Notes: a model not told the origin generated them from the sequence alone. Shown: positions 35,860 to 45,515, counted from the first letter of the stretch. The stretch: DNA of 64,000 nucleotides from Phenylobacterium sp. (GCF_004299445.1 NZ_SCTC01000053.1:124001-188000); one strand, 5' to 3'. A program made the numbers and translations.

Positions 35860-36881
35860 GCTCGGGCGCCTGCATCCTGGGGTGCTCAGGACCTGTCCTG
35901 ACCTCGCCGGAGCGGGCGCTTTTCGCTGAGGTGCGGCCGTGGGGGTTCATCCTCTTCGCTCGCAACGTCGAGAGCCCCGGCCAGCTTCGGACGCTGACGG
36001 CTTCCCTGCGCGAGACGGTGGGGCGGACCGACGCCCCCATCCTGATCGACCAGGAGGGCGGACGCGTGCAGCGCCTGGGGCCGCCGCATTGGGGCCGCTA
36101 CCCGCCCGGCCGTGACTACGGGGCGCTGAAGGGCGTCGACCCCCTGTATCGCCGAGAGATCGCACGGCTGGGCGGCCGACTGTTGGCGCACGACCTCGCC
36201 ACCGTGGGAATCAACGTGGACTGCCTGCCCGTGCTGGACGTGCCGACCCCCGGCGCCCACCAGGTGATCGGGGACCGCGCCTATGGCGACGAGCCCGACG
36301 AGGTGGCGCTGCTGGGCCGCGCGATGGCCGAGGGCCTGCTGGCCGGCGGTGTGCTCCCGGTGATCAAGCACATCCCCGGGCATGGCCGGGCACAGGCTGA
36401 CAGCCACCTGGACCTGCCGGTGATCGAGGCCGGCTGGGAAGAACTGGACGCTCGCGACTTCGCGCCATTCCGGGCGCTCTCGGACATGCCGTTGGCGATG
36501 ACCGCCCACGTCATCTACGCCGCCATCGACCGCAAGCGCCCGGCCACGACCTCGGGCAGCGTCATGCGTACAGCGGTGCGCGGCGCGATCGGCTTCAGCG
36601 GGCTGGTGATGTCCGACGATCTTTCGATGAAGGCGCTGCAAGGTGGTTTCCGCGAGCGGGCGGCCGATGCGCGGGCCGCGGGCTGCGACGTGGTCCTGCA
36701 CTGCAACGGGGATCTGGCCGAGATGGCCGCGGTGGCAGAGGGGGCGGGGCGGTTGCGCGGCCTCCCGGCCCGGCGGGCGCAGGCGGCGCTGGCCAGGCGG
36801 CCGAAAGCTGTGGAGCCCTTCGATGCGGCGGCAGGCCGCGCTCGCTTCGACTCCGCGTTTGAGGGAAGGTTCGCGGCATGA
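35856..36881 (+). CDS. nagZ: Beta-N-acetylhexosaminidase, peptidoglycan recycling
   Basis: A 341-residue glycoside hydrolase family 3 enzyme. IDQEGGRVQRLGPPHW, VIKHIPGHGRAQADSHLDLP (containing the catalytic Asp/His pair region), and GLVMSDDLSMKAL with the nucleophile Asp are the NagZ markers. It removes GlcNAc from anhydromuropeptides in the cytoplasm. Start GTG 35856 is in a GTGA overlap with the SPOR gene, and its end overlaps scpA ATGA, so the set is translationally coupled. Confidence 0.94.
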   Translation: MSSGACILGCSGPVLTSPERALFAEVRPWGFILFARNVESPGQLRTLTASLRETVGRTDAPILIDQEGGRVQRLGPPHWGRYPPGRDYGALKGVDPLYRREIARLGGRLLAHDLATVGINVDCLPVLDVPTPGAHQVIGDRAYGDEPDEVALLGRAMAEGLLAGGVLPVIKHIPGHGRAQADSHLDLPVIEAGWEELDARDFAPFRALSDMPLAMTAHVIYAAIDRKRPATTSGSVMRTAVRGAIGFSGLVMSDDLSMKALQGGFRERAADARAAGCDVVLHCNGDLAEMAAVAEGAGRLRGLPARRAQAALARRPKAVEPFDAAAGRARFDSAFEGRFAA

Positions 36882-37687
36882 GCGGCGGATTCCAGCCATC
36901 CCTCGACTTCGCGGCCGCGGCCACCGCCGCCGAGGACGGCGAGGCGCTGATCATCGACGTCGAGGGCTATGAAGGCCCTTTGCACGTCCTGCTGGCGCTG
37001 GCCCGCACGCAGAAGGTCGACCTGCTCAAGCTTTCGATCACCAAGCTGGCCGAACAGTACCTGGTGTTCGTTCAGGAGGCGCGCCGGCGCCGCTTCAGCC
37101 TGGCGGCCGACTATCTCGTGATGGCGGCCTGGCTGGCCTACCTGAAGTCGCGGCTGCTGCTGCCCAAGCCCGAGCAGCCCAAGGCCGAAGATGCGCCCGC
37201 CGAGGAGATGGCCGCCCGCCTGGCCTTCCGCCTCGCCAAGCTGGAAGCCATGCGTAACGCCGCCGAGCTACTGCGCACGGCGCCGCAGCTGGGCCGGGAT
37301 GTGTTTGGCCGTGGCGACCCCGAGGCCATCCGCATCGTCCCCTCGGGCCGGATCGAGGGAGACCTCTACAGCCTGATGAGCGCCTACATCGGCCAGCGCC
37401 AGAAGGAGGCGCAGCGCAGCTACAAGCCCGCCGTCCCCCAAGCCTATCCGCTGGAGGACGCCCGAGACCGCCTGCGCCGCCTGCTGCCTGACCTGGATCG
37501 CTGGACGCCGCTGACGGGCGTCGCGCCGATGGGCACGCCGACGGCCGGGCCGACCCGCGCGTCGTATGTGGCCTCGACGCTGTCGGCCAGCCTGGAACTG
37601 GTGAAGGAAGGCGCGCTCGAGGCCCGGCAGATCGAAGCCTTCGCCGACATCTATCTGCGCGCCAGGAAGGGGGAGGCGACGACGTGA
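36878..37687 (+). CDS. scpA: Segregation and condensation protein A
   Basis: The kleisin subunit of the SMC-ScpAB condensin. The 269-residue product shows YEGPLHVLLALARTQKVDLLKLSITKLAEQYL, the N-terminal SMC-neck-binding helix bundle, and ADYLVMAAWLAYLKSRLLLP. The middle region is poorly conserved, and the C-terminus (SLELVKEGALEARQIEAFADIYLRAR) forms the winged helix binding the SMC head. Length is normal for alphaproteobacteria. It overlaps scpB by 4 bp (GTGA). Confidence 0.95.
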   Translation: MSGGFQPSLDFAAAATAAEDGEALIIDVEGYEGPLHVLLALARTQKVDLLKLSITKLAEQYLVFVQEARRRRFSLAADYLVMAAWLAYLKSRLLLPKPEQPKAEDAPAEEMAARLAFRLAKLEAMRNAAELLRTAPQLGRDVFGRGDPEAIRIVPSGRIEGDLYSLMSAYIGQRQKEAQRSYKPAVPQAYPLEDARDRLRRLLPDLDRWTPLTGVAPMGTPTAGPTRASYVASTLSASLELVKEGALEARQIEAFADIYLRARKGEATT

Positions 37688-38328
37688 GCGACGCCCTGGA
37701 GACCGCCCGCGAGATCGAGGCGCTGCTGTTCGCCGCTGCGGGGCCGCTGACCGAGGCCGACCTCGCCAAGCGCCTGACCGAGGGCGCCGACGTTGTCGGC
37801 GGGCTGGCCCTGCTGGCGCGGCGGTATGAAGGCCACGGGGTGGTGCTGGCCAATGTAGCCGGCGGCTGGCGCTTCCAGACCGCCGAGGACCTGGCCTGGC
37901 TGATGACCGAGGAGCGCGACGAGCCGCGCCGCCTCTCGAAAGCCGCCCAGGAGACCCTTGCGATCATCGCCTACCACCAGCCCGTAACCCGCGCCGAGAT
38001 CGAGTCGGTGCGCGGCGTTCAGGCCAGCAAGGGCACGCTGGATGTGCTGCTGGAGCTGGGCCTGGTGCGGATGCGGGGCCGCCGGCGCACCCCGGGTCGC
38101 CCGGTGACCTACGGCACCACCGACGCCTTCCTCGAGCATTACGGTCTGGCGACCCTGAGCGACCTGCCCGGGATGGCCGAGATGAAGGCGGCGGGCCTGC
38201 TGTCGCTGGACCTGCCGCCCGACTTCGTGGTGCCGAATCCGGACGCCCCGATCACCGACGAGGACCCGCTGGACGCCGACGCGCCGGAATTCCATGTCGA
38301 TTTTCTGAGCGAGGATTCTGTTCCCTGA
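37684..38328 (+). CDS. scpB: Segregation and condensation protein B
   Basis: 214 residues with two winged-helix domains. REIEALLFAAAGPLTEADLAKRL (first) and AAQETLAIIAYHQPVTRAEIESVRGV (second) with RRRTPGRPVTYGTTDAFLEHYGL are the ScpB signature. It dimerises and binds ScpA in the condensin complex. GTG start 37684 is embedded in the scpA stop. A promoter-like sequence follows before tatA. Confidence 0.95.
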   Translation: MSDALETAREIEALLFAAAGPLTEADLAKRLTEGADVVGGLALLARRYEGHGVVLANVAGGWRFQTAEDLAWLMTEERDEPRRLSKAAQETLAIIAYHQPVTRAEIESVRGVQASKGTLDVLLELGLVRMRGRRRTPGRPVTYGTTDAFLEHYGLATLSDLPGMAEMKAAGLLSLDLPPDFVVPNPDAPITDEDPLDADAPEFHVDFLSEDSVP

Positions 38329-38340
38329 TGGGCAGGGACG

Positions 38341-38370
38341 TTGGCTTGCCCGCCCGGGAGCGACTATATA
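38341..38370 (+). promoter_or_regulatory. Candidate sigma-70 promoter for tatABC
   Basis: TTGGCT at 38341-38346 and CTATAT at 38364-38369 are spaced 17 nt apart, in the only appreciable gap (98 nt) between scpB and tatA. The start site would fall near 38376, giving a 50-nt leader to tatA with SD AAGGAGAG at 38411-38418. Confidence 0.5.
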
Positions 38371-38426
38371 GCCCCTGAGATTACGGACCCGCGCCGTTGG
38401 GGTGGGGTCCAAGGAGAGTTCAGCGC

Positions 38427-38630
38427 ATGGGCGCCCTCAGCATTTGGCACATCGCCCTTATCGTCGTCGTCGCCGCGGTCCTGTTCGGTGGCCGGGGCAA
38501 GATTTCCAGCCTGATGGGCGACACGGCCAAGGGCATCCGCGCGTTTCGCGACGGCCTGAAGGGCGACGAAGGGTCGGAAGAGGCCAAGAAGACCCTTCCG
38601 TCCGACGAGAAGGACAGCACGCGCGCCTGA
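38427..38630 (+). CDS. tatA: Sec-independent translocase subunit TatA
   Basis: 67 residues from ATG 38427 (AAGGAGAG upstream; an earlier ATG at 38397 is unlikely). The N-terminal helix ALSIWHIALIVVVAAVLFGG is followed by the FGGRGKIS hinge, an amphipathic helix (GDTAKGIRAFRDGLKG) and a charged tail. TatA oligomers form the pore for folded proteins carrying twin-arginine signals. First gene of tatABC. Confidence 0.95.
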   Translation: MGALSIWHIALIVVVAAVLFGGRGKISSLMGDTAKGIRAFRDGLKGDEGSEEAKKTLPSDEKDSTRA

Positions 38631-38700
38631 TCGGCCGCGCGGCACAGGTAATTGCGCCGGCTGCCTTGCCGCGGCCGGCGCTTCTCATTAGGCGTCCCTG

Positions 38701-39237
38701 ATGCTTCCCGAAATCGGCGGACTGGAATGGCTCGTCATCGCGATCGTGGCGCTGGTCGTGATCGGTCCGAAGGACCTGCCGGTGATGATGCGGCGGATGG
38801 GCCAGTACATGGCCAAGCTGCGCGGCATGGCCAACGAGTTCCGCGCCAGCTTTGATGAAATGGCCAGGCAGTCGGAACTGGACGATCTTCGCAAGGAGGT
38901 CGAGGCCATGCGGCGCGGCCAGTTCGGCAGCACGGACTTCGGCGCCGACATGAATTCCACTGTCAGCGAGATCGAGCAGTCGATGGCCGACGTGGGCGTC
39001 CAGCTGCACCCGCCGATGAGCTACCAGTACGACTCATCGACCGCGCCGCCGCTGGAGATTTCGGAAGCGCCGGCGCCCGAGCCGAAGCCAAAGACGCCGC
39101 GGGCGAAGAAGGCTGTGAACGTCGCCGAGGGCGCAACGGTCGAGAAGCCGAAGCGCGCGGCCAAGGCCGCAACACCCACTGTCGAGGCTCCCAAGTCGCG
39201 CAAGCGGGCGCCCAAGACTGTCGAGGGCGGCGCGTGA
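38701..39237 (+). CDS. tatB: Sec-independent translocase subunit TatB
   Basis: 178 residues with the N-terminal helix GLEWLVIAIVALVVIGPKDLP (Glu near residue 8 is typical of TatB), amphipathic helix, coiled segment through residue 75, and a long Pro/Ala/Lys-rich tail. With TatC it forms the signal-peptide receptor in the inner membrane. Its stop overlaps the tatC GTG by 4 bp. Confidence 0.94.
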   Translation: MLPEIGGLEWLVIAIVALVVIGPKDLPVMMRRMGQYMAKLRGMANEFRASFDEMARQSELDDLRKEVEAMRRGQFGSTDFGADMNSTVSEIEQSMADVGVQLHPPMSYQYDSSTAPPLEISEAPAPEPKPKTPRAKKAVNVAEGATVEKPKRAAKAATPTVEAPKSRKRAPKTVEGGA

Positions 39238-40124
39238 GCGACTACGACGACTCTGAAATCGAGGCCTCGCGGGCCCCGCTGCTGGACCACCTGATCGAGC
39301 TGCGGAAGCGGCTGATCATCTGTGTGGCTGCGATCATCCTGGGCTTCGCGATCTGCTTCGCCTTCTCTCAGCAGATCTACACGGTGCTGCTGCACCCGTT
39401 CAAAATGGCCGCGCAGATGTATGCGGCCACAGGCAAGGGGCATGGCGGGGCCGGCCCGTTCGATCTGCTATTCGTGCTCATCGGCCTGAAGGCGGCGCCG
39501 GCGGCCACGGGCACGCTGGAACTGATGTTCACGGCGCCGCTGGAGTTCTTTTTCACGAAGCTGAAGCTGGCCGGCTTCGGCGCGGTGATCCTCACGTTCC
39601 CGGTGCTGGCCTGGCAGGTCTACGCCTTCGTGGCGCCGGGCCTCTACAAGCGCGAGCGTCACGCCTTCCTGCCGTTCCTGGTGGCCGCGCCGGTGCTGTT
39701 CTCGATGGGCGCGGCGCTGGTCTACTTCATCATCCTGCCCTTTGTGCTGTGGTTCTCGCTGAGCCAGCAGATCATGACCGAGGGCATCGCGGTGCAGTTG
39801 CTGCCCAAGGTGTCGGACTATCTGACGCTGGTGACGACGCTGCTGCTCGCCTTCGGGCTCTGTTTCCAGCTGCCGGTGGTGCTGACCCTGCTGGGCCTGG
39901 CGGGCATCGTGAACTCGGCGATGCTTTGGAAGGGCTGGCGCTACGCGGTGTTCGCCGTCGTGGTCGTGGCGGCCATCGTGACCCCGCCTGATCCGATCAG
40001 CCAGCTGCTGCTCGCGACCCCCATTGTGCTGCTCTATTTCATCTCTATCGGCTGCGTGAAGCTCATCGAGCTGCGCCGGAAGAAGGAAGACGAAGCGGCC
40101 GGAACCGACGTCGCCACCACCTGA
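39234..40124 (+). CDS. tatC: Sec-independent translocase subunit TatC
   Basis: 296 residues, six membrane helices. [13 protein letters not shown] near the N-terminus is the conserved cytoplasmic signal-binding region; [33 protein letters not shown] is the second cytoplasmic loop. [31 protein letters not shown] holds the last conserved block. It has an insertion after helix 1 (about residues 60-90), common in Caulobacterales and related groups. GTG start within the tatB stop. Confidence 0.96.
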   Translation: MSDYDDSEIEASRAPLLDHLIELRKRLIICVAAIILGFAICFAFSQQIYTVLLHPFKMAAQMYAATGKGHGGAGPFDLLFVLIGLKAAPAATGTLELMFTAPLEFFFTKLKLAGFGAVILTFPVLAWQVYAFVAPGLYKRERHAFLPFLVAAPVLFSMGAALVYFIILPFVLWFSLSQQIMTEGIAVQLLPKVSDYLTLVTTLLLAFGLCFQLPVVLTLLGLAGIVNSAMLWKGWRYAVFAVVVVAAIVTPPDPISQLLLATPIVLLYFISIGCVKLIELRRKKEDEAAGTDVATT

Positions 40125-40222
40125 GCTGGGACAGCCCCGATCCCGTTGGAAGCGGGGTGGGGGGTTGGCCCGGTTCCCGACGCGCTCTAGAGAAACCGCT
40201 TCCCTCATCCCCAGCGGCGCCC

Positions 40223-41503
40223 ATGCACGACATCCGAGCCATTCGCGAAACCCCCGAGCTTTACGAGAAAGCCTGGGCGGTGAAGGGCTCGTCCGGGAAG
40301 GTGGCCGAGATCCTGGCGCTGGACGCGAGGTTGCGCGCCGCCCAGACGGCCGGTCAGGCAGCCCAGGCCGAACGCAACGAGGCCTCGAAGAAGATCGGCC
40401 AGGCCAAGGCCCAGAAGAACGAGGCCGAGGCTCAAGCTCTGATGGCGCAGGTCGAGGCGCTGAAGGCCGGCCAGGCCGAGCACGCTGAGACCGAGCGCGT
40501 CACGGCTGAGGAACTGCGCGGCATCCTGGCCTCGCTGCCGAACATCCCGTTCCCCGACGTGCCCGTCGGCGCCGATGAGCACGACAACGTCGAGGTCCGC
40601 CGCTGGGGCGAGCCCTTCGCGATCTCGAATCCGAAGGATCACGTCGATCTGGGCGAGGGTCTGGGCCTGCTGGACTTCGAGGCGGCCAGCCGCATGTCGG
40701 GCGCGCGTTTCACCGTCCTGAAGGGCCAGTTGGCTCGCCTGGAGCGCGCCATCGGCCAGTTCATGCTGGATCTCCAGACCCAGGAGCACGGCTATCTCGA
40801 GGTGGCCCCGCCGCTTCTGGTCAACGATGCCGCGGCCTACGGCACCGACAAGCTGCCGAAGTTCGCCGAGGATCTGTTCCAGACCACCGACGGCCGCTGG
40901 CTGATCCCGACCGCCGAAGTGCCGCTGACCAGCCTGGTCATGGACCAGATCGTGGCCGAGGAAGACCTGCCGCTGCGCTTCACCGCGCTGACGCCCTGTT
41001 TCCGGTCCGAGGCCGGCGCCTCGGGGCGCGACACGCGGGGGATGATCCGCCAGCACCAGTTCAACAAGGTGGAGCTGGTCTCGATCGTGGCCCCGGAGAA
41101 ATCCGAGGAGGAGCACGAGCGGATGGTAGGTTGCGCCGAGGCGGTGCTGAAGCGCCTGGAACTGCCGTTCCGCACCATGCTGCTGTGCACCGGCGACATG
41201 GGCTTCGGCGCGCGCAAGACCTACGACCTCGAAGTCTGGCTGCCCAGCCAGGGCAAGTACCGCGAGATCAGCTCGTGCTCAAACTGCGGCGACTTCCAGG
41301 CCCGGCGCATGGATGCGCGCACCAAGAAGGCCGGCGAGAAGGGCACCCGCTTCGTCCACACGCTGAACGGCTCGGGCCTCGCCGTGGGTCGCACCCTGGT
41401 CGCGATCATGGAGAACTACCAGGATGAGGGCGGTCGCATCGCGATCCCGCAGGCGCTGCATCGGTATCTGCCCGGGCTGACGCACATCGGGGGTGAGGGT
41501 TGA
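40223..41503 (+). CDS. serS: Seryl-tRNA synthetase
   Basis: 426 residues from ATG 40223. The N-terminal coiled coil (residues 25-100, rich in Ala/Glu/Lys/Gln) binds the long variable arm of tRNA-Ser. Class II motifs follow: motif 2 [29 protein letters not shown] and motif 3 [20 protein letters not shown]. It charges serine onto tRNA. Its TGA overlaps the surE TTG start (TTGA). Confidence 0.97.
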   Translation: MHDIRAIRETPELYEKAWAVKGSSGKVAEILALDARLRAAQTAGQAAQAERNEASKKIGQAKAQKNEAEAQALMAQVEALKAGQAEHAETERVTAEELRGILASLPNIPFPDVPVGADEHDNVEVRRWGEPFAISNPKDHVDLGEGLGLLDFEAASRMSGARFTVLKGQLARLERAIGQFMLDLQTQEHGYLEVAPPLLVNDAAAYGTDKLPKFAEDLFQTTDGRWLIPTAEVPLTSLVMDQIVAEEDLPLRFTALTPCFRSEAGASGRDTRGMIRQHQFNKVELVSIVAPEKSEEEHERMVGCAEAVLKRLELPFRTMLLCTGDMGFGARKTYDLEVWLPSQGKYREISSCSNCGDFQARRMDARTKKAGEKGTRFVHTLNGSGLAVGRTLVAIMENYQDEGGRIAIPQALHRYLPGLTHIGGEG

Positions 41504-42273
41504 GGATCCTCCTCACCAACGACGACGGCATTCACGCCGACGGGCTGGAGGCGCTCGAGCGGATCGCCGCCAAGCTCTCGGACGACGTCTGGGTCGTGGC
41601 CCCGGAGTACGAGCAGTCGGGCGCCAGCCGGGCGCTTACGCTGGCCGACCCCATCCGCGTTCGCCAGCTGTCCGAACGTCGCTTCGCCACGACCGGCACT
41701 CCCACCGACTGCGTCATGTTGGGGGTCAACGACCTGATTCCGGGACCGAAGCCGGACCTGGTGCTGTCGGGCGTGAACAGGGGCGCGAACCTGGCCGAGG
41801 ACGTCACCATGTCGGGCACGGTGGCCGGCGCTATCGAGGGCATGGCCCTGGGCGTGCCGTCGATCGCGCTGTCGCAGATGGGCTTCTACGAGGAGGGGAC
41901 CAGCTTCGCCCCCGCGGAGACGTTCGGCCCCGGGATCATCAAGCGACTGGTCGAGATCGGCTGGCCCAAGGACGTCGTCCTGAACGTCAATTTCCCGAAC
42001 GGGCCGATCGAGAACATCAAGGCGGTCGAGGTCACCCGGCAGGGCTTCCGCGACTTCCAGATTCGCCACAACGAGAAGCGCACCGATCTGCGCGGCCGCG
42101 ACTACTATTGGGTGGGTTTCCAGCCGCTGCGCTCCAATCCGGCCGAGGGCACGGACCTGCGCGCGCTGTACGACGGCCGCATCTCGGTGACCCCGCTCCA
42201 CATCGACCTCACCCACGCCGCCACGGTCCACGACCTGAAGGGCAAGCTGGGCGGCGTCCCGCCGAAGGTCTGA
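41500..42273 (+). CDS. surE: 5'/3'-nucleotidase SurE
   Basis: 257 residues starting [15 protein letters not shown]; the start is TTG 41500, overlapping the serS stop. Metal ligands are the NDDG Asp pair, Ser in the [10 protein letters not shown] loop, and Asn in [25 protein letters not shown]. It dephosphorylates nucleoside monophosphates and is often linked to stationary survival together with Pcm, which follows one base after the stop. Confidence 0.95.
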   Translation: MRILLTNDDGIHADGLEALERIAAKLSDDVWVVAPEYEQSGASRALTLADPIRVRQLSERRFATTGTPTDCVMLGVNDLIPGPKPDLVLSGVNRGANLAEDVTMSGTVAGAIEGMALGVPSIALSQMGFYEEGTSFAPAETFGPGIIKRLVEIGWPKDVVLNVNFPNGPIENIKAVEVTRQGFRDFQIRHNEKRTDLRGRDYYWVGFQPLRSNPAEGTDLRALYDGRISVTPLHIDLTHAATVHDLKGKLGGVPPKV

Positions 42274-42274
42274 A

Positions 42275-42931
42275 ATGGCGGAACCTGAAGACAGCCCCGA
42301 AACCCAGATGGCGCGCCTGATCCTGGCGCTGCGCAGCCAGGGCGTGACCGAGCCCAAGGTGCTGACGGCCATCGAGACGACGCCCCGGCCGCTGTTCACC
42401 CAGGACCTGTTCAAGGACCGCGCGTTCGAGGATTCGGCCCTGCCCATCGCCTGTGGCCAGACCATCAGCCAGCCGTTCGTGGTGGGCCTGATGACCCAGG
42501 CGCTGAAGATCGACCGGCGCGACCGCGTGCTCGAGATCGGCACCGGCAGTGGCTATCAGACGACGATCCTCTCGAAGATGGCCCGGCTGGTCTACACGGT
42601 CGAACGGTACCGGACGCTGATGAAGGAGGCCGAGAGCCGCTTCAAGACGCTGGCCCTCACAAACATCATCACCCGCTTCGGCGACGGCGGGGAGGGTTGG
42701 CCCGAGCAGGCGCCTTTTGACCGCATTATGGTCACGGCGGCGGCGCCAGGAGAGCCGAAGGCTTTGCTTTCGCAGCTGAAACCGACTGGGGTTCTGGTGG
42801 CGCCGATCGGGAAGGGGCCGGTTCAGGTTCTGCGCCGTTACACCGGCGACGGACAGGGCGGGTTCACTGTGGAAGACCTGATCGACGTGCGTTTCGTGCC
42901 GCTGCTGGACGGCGTGGCGAAGGAACTCTGA
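42275..42931 (+). CDS. pcm: Protein-L-isoaspartate O-methyltransferase
   Basis: 218 residues with the SAM-binding fold. IACGQTISQPFVVGLMTQAL, VLEIGTGSGYQTTILSKMA (motif I) and FDRIMVTAAAPGEPKALLSQLKPTG are PCMT signatures. It methylates isoaspartyl residues so that damaged proteins can be repaired. It is the last gene of the serS-surE-pcm unit; a 108-nt gap precedes dipM, possibly with its own promoter. Confidence 0.95.
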   Translation: MAEPEDSPETQMARLILALRSQGVTEPKVLTAIETTPRPLFTQDLFKDRAFEDSALPIACGQTISQPFVVGLMTQALKIDRRDRVLEIGTGSGYQTTILSKMARLVYTVERYRTLMKEAESRFKTLALTNIITRFGDGGEGWPEQAPFDRIMVTAAAPGEPKALLSQLKPTGVLVAPIGKGPVQVLRRYTGDGQGGFTVEDLIDVRFVPLLDGVAKEL

Positions 42932-43039
42932 CCTTTTCGTGTTCGCGTTGCGACGGGTTGCGGGTTGGCGGGGGCGCCGGCACGCGGCCACTATCCCCCC
43001 TCACGCCCCGCTTGATTCTGTGAGCTACCCGGAGCGGCG

Positions 43040-44752
43040 ATGCCTAAACTGTTCGAACGCACGGCCCTGATCCTCCTGGCCACCACGGCGCTGACCGCGG
43101 CGTCGGCCCATGCCCAGGCGCCCGCGGCCGATGCCGCGCCGGCGCCTCTGCTGGTCATCGCGCCGGCCGCCGACGGCGCGGTCGCCGTGACCGGCGAGGA
43201 CGCGGCCGCCCGGGCCAGGTCGCGTGGGTCGTCGTCGACCTATACGGTTCGCAAGGGCGACACCCTGGCTGAGATCGCCGACCGGATGAACGTCACGATC
43301 GAGGCGGTGGCCAAGGCCAATGGGCTGAAGAAACCCTACCGGCTCCAGCCCGGACAGAAACTGAAGAACCCCAAGGCCGCCCAGGCGGCCCCGGCCCGTA
43401 AGCCCAGGTCCGAACCCGGCGCGTCAGGGGGGACCTATACAGTGAAGTCCGGCGACACCCTGTTCGCCATCGCCCAGCGCAACGGCACGACTGTGGACGC
43501 CCTGCGCGCCGCCAACGGAATGGGACGCAGCACCGCGCTGGTCCCCGGCCGCAAGCTGAAGCTGCCGGGCGGCGCCGACGAGCCCGTGGCCGAGGCGCCG
43601 GAGGAAGACGCCGAGCTGGCCGAGCGCATGGCCAACGCCGCCACGCCCCGCAACGAGCCGCGTGCTCCGTCCGCGTCCGAGGCCACCGGCGAGCGGGTCT
43701 CGACCGAGCGCCAGGTGACGGGCCGGGTGGTCTCCATCGACGTACCCGGCAAGGCCTACAGGGTGAAGAAGGGCGATACGTTGGAGCGGGTGGCCAACCG
43801 GCTGGACAGCGACGTCGCCGAACTGGCCCGCCTCAACAAGCTGAAGAAGCCTTATCGGCTGCAACCGGGCCAGACGATCCGGGGCCCGGGCGCTTCGGCC
43901 AAGGCCTATGTGGTGGGCCGTGGCGACACAATCGGGGAGATCGCGCGGCGCTTCAGCGTGACCGAAGCTGAGCTGCGCAGCGCCAATGGCCTGCGCCGTG
44001 GGGCCAGCGTCGCGCCGGGCCGCCGCCTGCGGTTGCCGGCCGGCTACCGCGATCGCGGCCCGATCACCACCACCGTGCGCATACCCGAGCCGGCTGCGCG
44101 CACCGCGCCGCCCTCGACCTTCGAGACGCCGGCGCCTCGCCCCTCGACGCCGGCGCCGCGACCCTCGCAAAGTGTGCTGCCAGACCAGCCGCAGCCGTAC
44201 CGGCCGTCGCCGGGCGTTACGCCCGGATCGGCGCAGCCCTATCGCCCGCCGCCTGGCCCCGCCCCGGGCCAGACCCCGTTCCCGCGGACGGGACCGGTCG
44301 CTGGCGCGCCGGTGGCCTCGCCGCCGGTATCCGACGCCCAGATCAGCGAAATGGGCCGGGGCCTCTTCGTCTGGCCGATCCAGGGGCAGGTGATCTCGGG
44401 CTTCGGCGGGCGAGGGCAGGGGCCGCGCAACGACGGCCTCAATATCCGCGCCAATGTCGGCGACGCCGTCCGCTCGGCGGCCTCTGGCGAGGTGGTCTAT
44501 GCGGGCGACCAGGTGCCGGGCTTCGGCAATCTGGTGCTGATCAAGCACGCCGATGGCTGGGTCACGGCCTATGGCCACCTGAGCCGCATCGACGTGCGGA
44601 TGCAGCAAAAGGTCACTCAGGGCCAGCCGATCGGGCAGGCCGGGACCACCGGCGGGGTGTCCGAGCCGCAGTTGCACTTCGAGGTCCGCTATGCGCCGAC
44701 CCCGCAGGAGCGCGCCCGGCCCGTGGACCCGGCGCTGGTGCTGCCCCGTTAG
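43040..44752 (+). CDS. dipM: DipM-type LysM/LytM cell division factor with degenerate peptidase domain
   Basis: 570 residues: signal peptide (1-26), four LysM glycan-binding repeats (about 66-110, 132-176, 238-282, 289-333), a Pro-rich linker (340-430) and a C-terminal LytM/M23 domain (440-560). The zinc site is broken. The H-x-G-x-D position reads N464-D-G-L-N468 and the H-x-H position reads Q544-L-H546, while YGH513 remains. This architecture matches DipM of Caulobacter, which recruits and activates amidases and glycosidases at the septum rather than cutting itself. Its location after surE-pcm fits the conserved neighbourhood. Confidence 0.88.
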   Translation: MPKLFERTALILLATTALTAASAHAQAPAADAAPAPLLVIAPAADGAVAVTGEDAAARARSRGSSSTYTVRKGDTLAEIADRMNVTIEAVAKANGLKKPYRLQPGQKLKNPKAAQAAPARKPRSEPGASGGTYTVKSGDTLFAIAQRNGTTVDALRAANGMGRSTALVPGRKLKLPGGADEPVAEAPEEDAELAERMANAATPRNEPRAPSASEATGERVSTERQVTGRVVSIDVPGKAYRVKKGDTLERVANRLDSDVAELARLNKLKKPYRLQPGQTIRGPGASAKAYVVGRGDTIGEIARRFSVTEAELRSANGLRRGASVAPGRRLRLPAGYRDRGPITTTVRIPEPAARTAPPSTFETPAPRPSTPAPRPSQSVLPDQPQPYRPSPGVTPGSAQPYRPPPGPAPGQTPFPRTGPVAGAPVASPPVSDAQISEMGRGLFVWPIQGQVISGFGGRGQGPRNDGLNIRANVGDAVRSAASGEVVYAGDQVPGFGNLVLIKHADGWVTAYGHLSRIDVRMQQKVTQGQPIGQAGTTGGVSEPQLHFEVRYAPTPQERARPVDPALVLPR

Positions 44753-44754
44753 GT

Positions 44755-45012
44755 CTAGGCCTTGGAGGTCAGGTCGAGGGCGCTGTCGGTGACGCCGCCC
44801 TGTTCGACGCGCACGCCCAGGTAGCGCATCACGCCGTCCTTGAAGCTGATGTCGGTGACCGCCAGGTCACGGTCGCGCTTGAGGTGGCTGACGTCGCTGA
44901 GCGTCAGACGCAGCAGCATGTCGTCACGCTGGACGCCGTCGGCCTCGGCCGCTTCGATCTGTTTGCGGAAGTGTGCGGACGCCGGGCCGCGGCGTGCGGG
45001 TTCGCGAGCCAT
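44755..45012 (-). CDS. Small hypothetical protein
   Basis: From ATG 45012 the product has 85 residues, starting MAREPARRGPASAHFRKQIEAAEADGV and ending ALDLTSKA. It has a basic N-terminus and a beta-rich end (DLAVTDISFKDGVMRYLGVRV). No family is recognised. It lies 2 nt beyond the convergent dipM stop and 4 nt after the preceding minus-strand small gene, so the two small genes are co-transcribed. Confidence 0.65.
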   Translation of the reverse strand: MAREPARRGPASAHFRKQIEAAEADGVQRDDMLLRLTLSDVSHLKRDRDLAVTDISFKDGVMRYLGVRVEQGGVTDSALDLTSKA

Positions 45013-45016
45013 CGAA

Positions 45017-45226
45017 CTACGCCGCGTTGAAGAAGCCGTGCTCGCCGAAGACGCGCACGAGGCAAGGCTGACCGGCGTCCTGCGCGACACGGGCTTTGCG
45101 GTTGGCGGCGGCCTTGGCCACTTCCTTGTCAGGGCTGGCGTCGGTGATTTCGCCCAGATATTCGACCGCCCAGCCGCCCGGGTGGCGCACCACGGTGAAG
45201 ACGGCGCGTTCGGGTGCGTTTCTCAT
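45017..45226 (-). CDS. Small hypothetical protein (DUF2188-like)
   Basis: 69 residues from ATG 45226. FTVVRHPGGWAVEYLG followed by a Lys/Ala-rich helix (KEVAKAAANRKARVAQDAG) and CLVRVFGEHG resembles the short DUF2188 fold (V-P-x-x-x-G-W-x-V, then a helix, then a strand). Function unknown. First of two co-directional small genes; upstream lies the long cspA leader region in the opposite direction. Confidence 0.6.
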   Translation of the reverse strand: MRNAPERAVFTVVRHPGGWAVEYLGEITDASPDKEVAKAAANRKARVAQDAGQPCLVRVFGEHGFFNAA

Positions 45227-45283
45227 GCGGTCAGCTCCAGCTTGCCGCGGAGCGCCTGGCAGGCGTTCGACGCGGCGCGCCAA

Positions 45284-45515
45284 TCTATAGTCAAAGCGTC
45301 ACAGAGTCCCTCGCGTTAAGCGGTATTCCGCATGTTCTTGCGAGAGGTGTCGAAATCTCGTAAGTTCGAGGCATCGAATATCGCACTGGCTCGCGAAATT
45401 TCTCCACGGAACTTCCTGAAGTTTCCTAGGCAGATATACCCACGACCCTCTCCGAGATTTTGATGCGAACGCCGCTCTGCGGCGGAAATTATTTGCACCC
45501 GGAAAGGGAACAAAA
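45284..45515 (+). promoter_or_regulatory. cspA upstream and probable structured 5' leader
   Basis: About 230 nt without a gene, AT-richer than its surroundings. It can form CTTGCGAGA/TCTCGTAAG (45337-45345 with 45356-45364, 10-nt loop), GGAACTT/AAGTTTCC with one bulge (about 45408-45426), and CGCCGC/GCGGCG just before the SD. Cold-shock genes commonly have long, temperature-sensitive leaders, and this fits. I could not fix the promoter. Confidence 0.5.

Noticed and set aside
42965..42996. TTGGCG ... CTATCC as a dipM promoter
   Set aside because: The spacer would be 20 nt, too long for a normal sigma-70 promoter, so I did not list it.
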